Below are positions 6,439 to 11,763 of a stretch of DNA of 11,763 bases, in pieces. A program made the position numbers and the translations under genes. The notes under the pieces are model-generated. The model was given only the letters and a program-made list of their open reading frames with translations. It was not told the origin of the DNA and searched no databases. Origin of the DNA: CAYMAX01 sp964388595 (GTDB lineage: Bacteria; Bacteroidota; Bacteroidia; Bacteroidales; UBA932); NCBI GenBank assembly GCA_964388595.1, contig CAYMAX010000041.1:1-11763 (forward strand), read 5' to 3'. Each line of letters starts with the position of its first letter. Position 1 is the first letter of the stretch.

Positions 6439-7950
6439 TTACTTCGACTTCTCAAGAAGTTTTTTACCCTTTTCTATCGCCTGCTCTATGGTACCAACAT
6501 TTAGAAAAGCATTTTCAGGAAGGTAATCAACTTCTCCATCGAGAATCATTTTAAATCCTTTGATACAATCAGCGATATCTACCATCACACCGGGGACACC
6601 GGTAAATTGTTCAGCTACAGTAAATGGTTGTGAGAGAAATCTCTGTACCCTACGTGCACGATTGACTGTCACACGATCTTCCTCAGAAAGCTCTTCCATA
6701 CCCAAAATGGAGATAATATCTTGAAGCTCTTTATTGCGCTGAAGTATTTGTTTCACTCTTTCGGCAGTATTGTAATGCTCCTCTCCGAGAATGTTTGGAT
6801 CCAAAATCCTGGATGTCGAATCGAGAGGGTCTACCGCAGGATATATACCCAATTCTGAAATCTTTCTTGATAGTACGGTAGTGGCATCTAGATAACTGAA
6901 TGTGGTGGCGGGAGCAGGGTCTGTGAGATCGTCTGCCGGCACATAGACAGCTTGTACAGAGGTGATAGAACCTTTTTTCGTAGAGGTTATCCTTTCCTGC
7001 ATAGACCCCATCTCAGTGGCAAGTGTGGGTTGGTACCCAACTGCAGAGGGCATTCTCCCAAGCAATGCAGAGACTTCGCTTCCTGCCTGAATAAAACGGA
7101 AGATGTTATCGACGAAAAGAAGCACATCTCTGGTCTCTCCACCATCTCTTATGGCCTCAGCTACAGTAAGTCCGCTTAGGGCTACCGAAGCACGCGCTCC
7201 GGGTGGCTCATTCATCTGTCCGAACACAAGCGTTGCCTGCGACTTTGCCACTTCATTGTAATCTACCTTGGAAAGGTCCCATTTTCCCTCCTCCATGCTC
7301 TTTTTAAATTCCTCTCCATACTTTATCACACCCGACTCGAGCATCTCTCTGAGAAGATCGTTACCCTCACGGGTACGCTCTCCCACACCGGCAAAGACAG
7401 AAAAACCATGATGTTTCTTCGCTATATTATTGATAAGTTCCATAATAATGACCGTCTTGCCCACTCCGGCACCTCCGAACAGACCTATCTTGCCACCTTT
7501 GAGATATGGCTCGAGCAAGTCAATGACTTTGATACCGGTAAACAAAATATCATTACTCGTGGTAAGGTCATCAAATTTGGGAGCAGGTTTGTGAATGGGA
7601 CTCGCCTCAATTTCTGGATTAAGCGGTGCCAATCCATCTATAGCCTCTCCTATCACGTTCAAAAGCCGACCCTTGACTTGCTCTCCTCCGGGCATTTTGA
7701 TGGAAGAATTGGTAACAAGCACTTCGAGTCCTCTGCGGAGCCCGTCTGTAGAATCCATCGCAATAGTGCGAACGATGTTTTCACCGGTATGTTGCTGCAC
7801 CTCTACGATAAGATTTTTTTGTCCGTCCTGTCTCACTACTTCAAGCGCCTCATGGATACCGGGTAGTTTGAAATCACCACCTGCATCAATACCGTCAAAA
7901 ATCACATCCACCAGCGGACCAATTATCTGTGATATATGTCCAGTCATCAT
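6439..7950 (-). CDS. atpD: ATP synthase F1 beta subunit (catalytic)
   Basis: 503-residue catalytic beta subunit, which makes ATP from ADP and phosphate. Visible in order are the beta barrel (about 1-85), P-loop GGAGVGKT at 159-166, catalytic Glu191 in GERTREGND, FGQMNEPPGARA (243-253), the Walker B region LLFVDNIFRF (277-286), and a DELSEED-type loop, EELSEED, at 419-425. It is about 43 residues longer than E. coli beta. Much of the excess is a charged insertion between REMLESGVIK and AKSQATLVFGQMNEPP, about residues 209-235. It is the first gene of the operon, next to a TATCTTTG promoter box on the same strand. A second ATG three bases downstream (7947) is an equally possible start. Confidence 0.98.
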   Translation of the reverse strand: MMTGHISQIIGPLVDVIFDGIDAGGDFKLPGIHEALEVVRQDGQKNLIVEVQQHTGENIVRTIAMDSTDGLRRGLEVLVTNSSIKMPGGEQVKGRLLNVIGEAIDGLAPLNPEIEASPIHKPAPKFDDLTTSNDILFTGIKVIDLLEPYLKGGKIGLFGGAGVGKTVIIMELINNIAKKHHGFSVFAGVGERTREGNDLLREMLESGVIKYGEEFKKSMEEGKWDLSKVDYNEVAKSQATLVFGQMNEPPGARASVALSGLTVAEAIRDGGETRDVLLFVDNIFRFIQAGSEVSALLGRMPSAVGYQPTLATEMGSMQERITSTKKGSITSVQAVYVPADDLTDPAPATTFSYLDATTVLSRKISELGIYPAVDPLDSTSRILDPNILGEEHYNTAERVKQILQRNKELQDIISILGMEELSEEDRVTVNRARRVQRFLSQPFTVAEQFTGVPGVMVDIADCIKGFKMILDGEVDYLPENAFLNVGTIEQAIEKGKKLLEKSK

Positions 7951-7963
7951 TTTATATTTTGCA

Positions 7964-7971
7964 CAAAGATA
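7964..7971 (-). promoter_or_regulatory. Promoter -7 box of the atp operon
   Basis: On the minus strand TATCTTTG matches the Bacteroidota -7 consensus TAnnTTTG exactly and lies 13 bases before the atpD ATG. Transcription would start near 7957-7960, giving a leader of only about 7-10 bases. I see no good TTTG -33 box at the usual spacing. Confidence 0.55.
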
Positions 7972-7996
7972 CTACATTAAACGTGAAAATAATTAG

Positions 7997-8004
7997 TACA
8001 TTTG
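7997..8004 (+). promoter_or_regulatory. Promoter -7 box of the serC-serA-DUF1015 operon
   Basis: TACATTTG matches the Bacteroidota -7 consensus TAnnTTTG exactly. It lies 32 bases before the serC ATG, so the leader would be about 25-30 bases, A/T-rich and without a Shine-Dalgarno. No clear -33 TTTG is seen at the usual distance. The box is about 25 bases from the oppositely oriented atp box. Confidence 0.55.
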
Positions 8005-8036
8005 CCAATTATTACTTTTAATTAATAGAAAAATAT

Positions 8037-9110
8037 ATGAAAAAAGCTTACAATTTCAACGCCGGCCCTTGCGTACTGCCACGTCCGGCTATTGATGCAG
8101 CCATTGATGCCCTTAAAGATTTTAAAGGCACCGGTATGTCAGTTATAGAAGTGTCTCACCGCAGTAAAGAATGGGAAGCCGTTATGAACGAAACCCGTGC
8201 TTTATGGAAAGAACTTCTAAACATCCCCGACAACTACAGCATCCTCTTCCTCGGCGGCGGTGCTTCACTTCAGTTTCTCTATGTAGCCATGAACCTTCTT
8301 GAGAACAAAGCAGCCTATTTGGAGACCGGTGTATGGGCAAAGAAAGCTCTTAAAGAGGCCAAAGGTTTAGGCAATGCTTATGCCATCGCTTCTTCTTCAG
8401 ACAAGACTTACAATTATATCCCCAAAGGATATGAGATTCCCACAGACCTCGATTATTTCCACATCACCACCAACAACACTATCTATGGCACTGAGATTCG
8501 CAAAGATATGGATTGCCCCGTCAAACTCGTGGCAGATATGTCTTCAGATATCATGAGCCGTCCCGTGGATGTTAAGAAATATGCCCTTATCTATGGAGGT
8601 GCACAGAAAAATGTCGGCCCTGCAGGTACAGTATTTGTAATTATCCGCAACGACATCCTGGGACATGTATCTCGTTACATCCCCACTATGCTCAACTACC
8701 AGACTCACATCGAAGGTGAATCTATGTTCAACACCCCTCCCGTATTCTCAATTTTCGTAATGTGCGAAACTCTGAGATGGGTTAAGAACAATGGCGGAGT
8801 CAAGGCTATGGAGAAATTGGCCAAAGAGAGATCCGAACTGCTTTACAATGAAATCGACCGCAACTCACTTTTCGTAGGTACAGCAGCCAAAGAAGACCGC
8901 TCACGTATGAATATCTGCTTTGTGATGGCTCCCGGCCACGAAGATCTTCAGGATGAATTTATGAATTTTGCCAAAGAAAGAGGAATGGTTGGTATTAAAG
9001 GACACCGTTCAGTCGGCGGATTCCGTGCTTCTTGCTACAACGCCTGCCCCATCGAAGCTGTTCAGGCTCTTGTAGATGCCATGAAAGAATTTGAAAAATT
9101 ACATAAATAA
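8037..9110 (+). CDS. serC: Phosphoserine aminotransferase
   Basis: 357-residue PLP-dependent class V aminotransferase. It transfers the amino group of glutamate to 3-phosphohydroxypyruvate, giving O-phosphoserine, the second step of serine synthesis in the cytoplasm. Family marks are the N-terminus YNFNAGPCVLP, MSVIEVSHRSKEW (34-46), the cofactor phosphate-binding GGGASLQF at 73-80, TTNNTIYGTE (144-153), and the PLP lysine Lys191 in GGAQKNVGPAG. The C-terminal substrate-binding GHRSVGGFRASCYNA is also intact. Length matches E. coli SerC (362). It is the first gene of a plus-strand operon, followed by serA after 14 bp. SerC enzymes can also act on phosphohydroxythreonine in vitamin B6 synthesis, which the sequence cannot distinguish. 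Confidence 0.98.
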   Translation: MKKAYNFNAGPCVLPRPAIDAAIDALKDFKGTGMSVIEVSHRSKEWEAVMNETRALWKELLNIPDNYSILFLGGGASLQFLYVAMNLLENKAAYLETGVWAKKALKEAKGLGNAYAIASSSDKTYNYIPKGYEIPTDLDYFHITTNNTIYGTEIRKDMDCPVKLVADMSSDIMSRPVDVKKYALIYGGAQKNVGPAGTVFVIIRNDILGHVSRYIPTMLNYQTHIEGESMFNTPPVFSIFVMCETLRWVKNNGGVKAMEKLAKERSELLYNEIDRNSLFVGTAAKEDRSRMNICFVMAPGHEDLQDEFMNFAKERGMVGIKGHRSVGGFRASCYNACPIEAVQALVDAMKEFEKLHK

Positions 9111-9124
9111 ATCACAATACATAT

Positions 9125-10045
9125 ATGAAAGTACTAGTCGCTACCGAGAAACCTTTCTCGAAGATAGCAGTGGAAGGTATCCGCAATATCGTTGAAAAAG
9201 CAGGATACACTTTTGCCGCTTTAGAAAAATATACAGATGTTCAACAATTATACACTGCAGTAGCTGATGCTGATGCTCTTATAGTTCGTTCCGATAAAGT
9301 CACAGCACAGGTAATTGCTGCTGCTCCCAAGCTCAAAATAGTAGTTCGCGCAGGTGCCGGTTTTGATAATCTCGACCTTGCTGCCTGCACTCAAAGAGGC
9401 ATCGTAGCCATGAATACCCCCGGACAAAATTCCAACGCTGTGGCTGAACTTGCCATCGGACTGATGGTTTTCATCTCCCGCAATCAGTTCACACCCGGTA
9501 CCGGTTCCGAGCTTAAAGGTAAAACTCTCGGCATCCAGGCTTATGGCAATGTTGGAAGACTCGTTGCTTCTCACGCCAAGGGATTCGGTATGAATATTAT
9601 CGCTTTCGATCCTTTCGTTCCCGCTGAAGCTATCGAAAAAGATGGTGTGAAAGTAGCCTCTTCTCTCGAAGACCTCTACAGCCACTCCAACTTCCTTTCT
9701 CTGCATATCCCTGCTACTGAACAGACCAAAAACTCCATCGGTTATGAGCTTCTTTCCAAGATGCCCAAAGGTGGTTGCTTGGTAAATACAGCACGCAAAG
9801 AGGTCATCAACGAACCTGAACTTTTGAAGGTTCTCACCGACAGAGAAGATTTGAAATATGTGACCGATATCGCCCCTGCCAACATTGAAGAATTGAAAGC
9901 CAAATTTGGCAACAGAGTATTTGCAACTCCCAAGAAGATGGGTGCAGAGACAAGTGAAGCCAATATCAATGCAGGACTTGCAGCTGCCAATCAGATATGC
10001 GATTTCTTCAAGACAGGCAACAAGAAATTCCAAGTCAATAAATAA
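9125..10045 (+). CDS. serA: D-3-phosphoglycerate dehydrogenase, short type with lysine in place of the catalytic histidine
   Basis: 306-residue member of the D-2-hydroxyacid dehydrogenase family. It is expected to oxidise 3-phosphoglycerate to 3-phosphohydroxypyruvate with NAD+, the first step of serine synthesis. Motifs seen are VRAGAGFDNLDL (74-85), the NAD-binding turn LGIQAYGNVGR (135-145), FDPF (161-164), LSLHIPATEQT (191-201) and NTARKEV (221-227) with conserved Arg224. The C-terminal ASB and ACT serine-sensing domains of long forms are absent, so inhibition by serine through ACT is not expected. Two departures from the canonical family stand out. The first Gly of GxGxxG is Ala139, and the usual TPHxG catalytic segment reads TPKKMGAET (268-276), with lysine at the His position. 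The context, between serC and DUF1015, supports the PGDH call. Confidence 0.94.
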   Translation: MKVLVATEKPFSKIAVEGIRNIVEKAGYTFAALEKYTDVQQLYTAVADADALIVRSDKVTAQVIAAAPKLKIVVRAGAGFDNLDLAACTQRGIVAMNTPGQNSNAVAELAIGLMVFISRNQFTPGTGSELKGKTLGIQAYGNVGRLVASHAKGFGMNIIAFDPFVPAEAIEKDGVKVASSLEDLYSHSNFLSLHIPATEQTKNSIGYELLSKMPKGGCLVNTARKEVINEPELLKVLTDREDLKYVTDIAPANIEELKAKFGNRVFATPKKMGAETSEANINAGLAAANQICDFFKTGNKKFQVNK

Positions 10046-10056
10046 TATCTCATCCT

Positions 10057-11352
10057 ATGGTAAAAGTTAAACCTTTCGCAGCGATACGTCCTCCAAAGGC
10101 CATCGTAAAAGAAGTTGCTTCCCGTCCATATGATGTACTGAATTCACGAGAAGCCAAAGCAGAAGCAGGTGAGAAATCTCTTCTTCATATCATCAAGCCC
10201 GAGATCGACTTTGACCCCATCGCTGATGAACATTCTCAGGTGGTTTACGACAAAGCTGTCGAGAATCTCAAGAAATGGATAGCCAACAAATGGTTGGTTC
10301 AGGATTCCAAAGAGTGTTACTACGTCTATGCTCAGACCATGGATGGACGCACCCAATACGGAATAGTGCTATGTGCCAATGTCGAGGACTACCTCACAGG
10401 TAAGATAAAGAAACACGAACTCACCCGCAAGGACAAAGAAGAAGACAGAATGATTCATGTTCGCATCCAGAATGCCAACGTAGAGCCGGTTTTCTTCGCC
10501 TATCCCGACAATAAAGAGATTAATACCATCGTATCACGCTACACTTCCAAGACTCCCGAATACGATTTCGTGGCAGAAGATGGTTTCGGACATCACTTTT
10601 GGATTATCGACAATGATGCAGATATCAAACGCATTACAGAGATTTTCTCCACCATTCCGGCATTCTATGTAGCAGATGGTCACCACAGAACTGCTGCTGC
10701 TGCCCTTGTGGGAGAGGAAAAACGCCGTCAGAATCCCCATCATACAGGCAATGAAGAATATAATTTCTTCATGGCAGTTGCTTTCCCAGAAAGTCATCTC
10801 AAAATAATTGATTACAACAGAGTCATCAAAGATCTCAATGGTCTTTCCACCAAAGATTTCTTCAAAGCTCTCTCCAAAGACTTCACTATAGAATGCAAAT
10901 GCGATTGTACCAAAGATGGCGGTAAATGTGCATGCGAATTCCCCTGCCACTGCACATGTTCTCAACCTTACAAGCCGACAGGATTGCACAATTTCTCGAT
11001 GTACATCGAGGGATGTTGGTATTCTCTTACAGCCAAAAAGGGCACATACGACGACAAAGACCCCATCGGTGTCCTCGATGTGACGGTTCTTTCCAACCTT
11101 GTCTTTGATAAGATATTAGACATCAAAGACCTGCGTACTTCCAAGAGAATTGATTTCGTAGGAGGTATCCGTGGTCTCGGAGAACTGCAAAAGAGAGTAG
11201 ATTCAGGTGAGATGGTAGCAGCTTTCGCACTCTACCCCGTCTCCATGAAGCAACTTATAAACATTGCAGACACAGGCAACATCATGCCTCCCAAGACTAC
11301 ATGGTTTGAACCCAAGCTCAGAAGCGGGCTGGCCATTCACAAATTGCAATAA
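10057..11352 (+). CDS. DUF1015 family protein with a cysteine-rich insertion
   Basis: 431-residue protein of the uncharacterised DUF1015 family. Recognised marks are the N-terminus VKPFAAIRPP with SRPYDVLN (22-29), the ADGHHRTAAA motif (206-215), the DPIGVLDVTVLSN stretch, and the C-terminal VGGIRGLGELQKRVDSGE and NIMPPKTTWFEPKLRSGL segments. It has no signal peptide or membrane helix, so it is probably cytoplasmic. It is the third gene of the serC-serA operon, 11 bp after serA, which suggests a role tied to serine or phosphoserine. The DGHHR motif resembles the nucleotide-binding turn of ParB/sulfiredoxin-fold proteins, including serine kinases of the SerK type; this is inference. Residues 280-301 hold eight cysteines (CKCDC, CAC, CHCTC), absent from the family as I remember it. 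Confidence 0.9.
   Translation: MVKVKPFAAIRPPKAIVKEVASRPYDVLNSREAKAEAGEKSLLHIIKPEIDFDPIADEHSQVVYDKAVENLKKWIANKWLVQDSKECYYVYAQTMDGRTQYGIVLCANVEDYLTGKIKKHELTRKDKEEDRMIHVRIQNANVEPVFFAYPDNKEINTIVSRYTSKTPEYDFVAEDGFGHHFWIIDNDADIKRITEIFSTIPAFYVADGHHRTAAAALVGEEKRRQNPHHTGNEEYNFFMAVAFPESHLKIIDYNRVIKDLNGLSTKDFFKALSKDFTIECKCDCTKDGGKCACEFPCHCTCSQPYKPTGLHNFSMYIEGCWYSLTAKKGTYDDKDPIGVLDVTVLSNLVFDKILDIKDLRTSKRIDFVGGIRGLGELQKRVDSGEMVAAFALYPVSMKQLINIADTGNIMPPKTTWFEPKLRSGLAIHKLQ
10894..10959 (+). other. Cysteine-rich insertion in the DUF1015 protein
   Basis: Codes for residues 280-301, with cysteines at 280, 282, 284, 291, 293, 297, 299 and 301, and a histidine at 298. The pattern is a run of CxC units (CKCDC, CAC, CHCTC) around a short KDGGK turn, similar to a metal-binding knuckle. 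The reading frame is open on both sides and the conserved family sequence resumes right after it (YKPTGLHNFSMY). Confidence 0.75.
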
Positions 11353-11366
11353 TAGAATCTTTCAAT

Positions 11367-11399
11367 AAAAAAGGTCCGAATTAATCGGACCTTTTTTTT
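11367..11399. terminator. Bidirectional intrinsic terminator between the serine operon and the OmpA-domain gene
   Basis: GGTCCGA (11373-11379) pairs perfectly with TCGGACC (11385-11391) around a five-base loop. The stem is followed by eight T on the plus strand and preceded by six A, which serve as the T tract for the minus strand. Outer arms TTCAAT (11361-11366) and ATTGAA (11400-11405) are also complementary, so the structure can extend further. It begins about 20 bp after the DUF1015 stop, and its T tract runs into the stop codon of the convergent gene. Confidence 0.92.
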
Positions 11400-11763
11400 A
11401 TTGAATCATCACTATTCGATTGAGCTCCGGTGCATTGAACAGATCATTGGAAGAGCCCTTGATGACTTTCTTGATATTTTCGGGACGTATGTGATGTTTC
11501 TTGATAAGAATATCCTCAACATACTTCACACGTTTCTCACTGAGCACTTTGTTGAAAGCGGCAGAACCTGTGGCACTGTCTGCCATGCCGGTAAGAGTAT
11601 ATACTTTGTCAGGGTTAATCTTCTTCATATAAGTCACATAGAAATCGAGGTTGACCTTCTCTTTCGAAGTGAGAATTGACCTTCCCTGATAGAAGAATAG
11701 TGCTACAGGGGGCACTTCAGTCTGCTCAACTTTTACAACTGTATTCACCACAGCGACCGGAGC
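11398..11763 (-). CDS. OmpA-family C-terminal domain protein, 3' part
   Basis: Last 121 residues of a protein that continues beyond the right edge; the frame is open through the final base, so no start is visible. The sequence fits an OmpA-like peptidoglycan-binding domain. It has PPVALFFYQGRSILTSKEKVNLDFYVTYM, a strand with TGMADSATGS (the usual TGxTDxxGs turn), NKVLSEKRVKYVEDILIKK (the usual N..LS..RA..V...L helix), and the end LNRIVMIQ in place of the common NRRV. Such domains anchor outer-membrane proteins to the cell wall. The usual second Asp/Arg ligand positions are only partly recognisable, so binding ability is uncertain. It is convergent with the DUF1015 gene and shares the hairpin terminator. 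The GTG at 11751 is in frame but is unlikely to be the true start. Confidence 0.85.
   Translation of the reverse strand, partial: APVAVVNTVVKVEQTEVPPVALFFYQGRSILTSKEKVNLDFYVTYMKKINPDKVYTLTGMADSATGSAAFNKVLSEKRVKYVEDILIKKHHIRPENIKKVIKGSSNDLFNAPELNRIVMIQ

Noticed and set aside
9926..9952. SerA as an inactivated pseudogene because the catalytic His is missing
   Set aside because: The frame is intact, other conserved motifs remain, the gene is in a serC operon, and the same lysine form is known in other short PGDHs.
9248..10033. 261-codon open frame on the minus strand, opposite serA
   Set aside because: It lies wholly within the serA coding sequence, and its Cys/Ser/Phe-rich translation resembles no family; it is explained by codon use of serA.
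10534..10989. 151-codon open frame on the minus strand, opposite the DUF1015 gene
   Set aside because: It overlaps conserved DUF1015 motifs including DGHHR, and no family is recognisable in its translation.

Overview
This window reads as chromosomal housekeeping DNA from a member of the Bacteroidota, most likely order Bacteroidales. Four things point there: the ATP synthase operon order (beta and epsilon first, then a small membrane protein, a, c, b, delta, alpha, gamma); the short epsilon and long, signal-peptide-bearing a subunit; promoter -7 boxes of the TAnnTTTG type; and the serC-serA-DUF1015 cluster with a Bacteroidales-type PGDH. I cannot assign a genus.

Layout. (1) 1-802, plus strand: the 3' end of pyrB and complete pyrI, the catalytic and regulatory chains of aspartate carbamoyltransferase. 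(2) 803-7950, minus strand: a complete nine-gene F1Fo ATP synthase operon, transcribed right to left as atpD, atpC, an uncharacterised membrane gene, atpB, atpE, atpF, atpH, atpA, atpG. Gaps between its genes are 1-13 bp, or the genes overlap as ATGA. The last gene, atpG, ends on the base next to the pyrI stop codon. (3) 7951-8036: an 86-bp divergent promoter region. (4) 8037-11352, plus strand: serC, serA and a DUF1015 gene, spaced 11-14 bp apart and probably one transcript. (5) 11361-11406: a strong hairpin terminator that can work in both directions. (6) 11398-11763, minus strand: the C-terminal end of an OmpA-domain protein, which runs off the window. No stretch of 300 bases lacks a gene, and I saw no RNA genes, mobile elements or CRISPR arrays.

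How the genes work together. The atp operon supplies every subunit needed for F1 (alpha, beta, gamma, delta, epsilon) and Fo (a, b, c), plus one likely accessory membrane protein. SerA and SerC carry out the first two steps of serine synthesis from 3-phosphoglycerate. The phosphatase step (SerB) is not encoded here. The third gene of that operon is an uncharacterised DUF1015 protein with a DGHHR motif, which makes it a candidate for a serine or phosphoserine-related role.

The points most worth a second look are an eight-cysteine insertion inside the DUF1015 protein, the possible serine link of that protein, the replacement of the usual catalytic histidine by lysine in the short PGDH, and a degenerate glycine motif in the ATP synthase c subunit.
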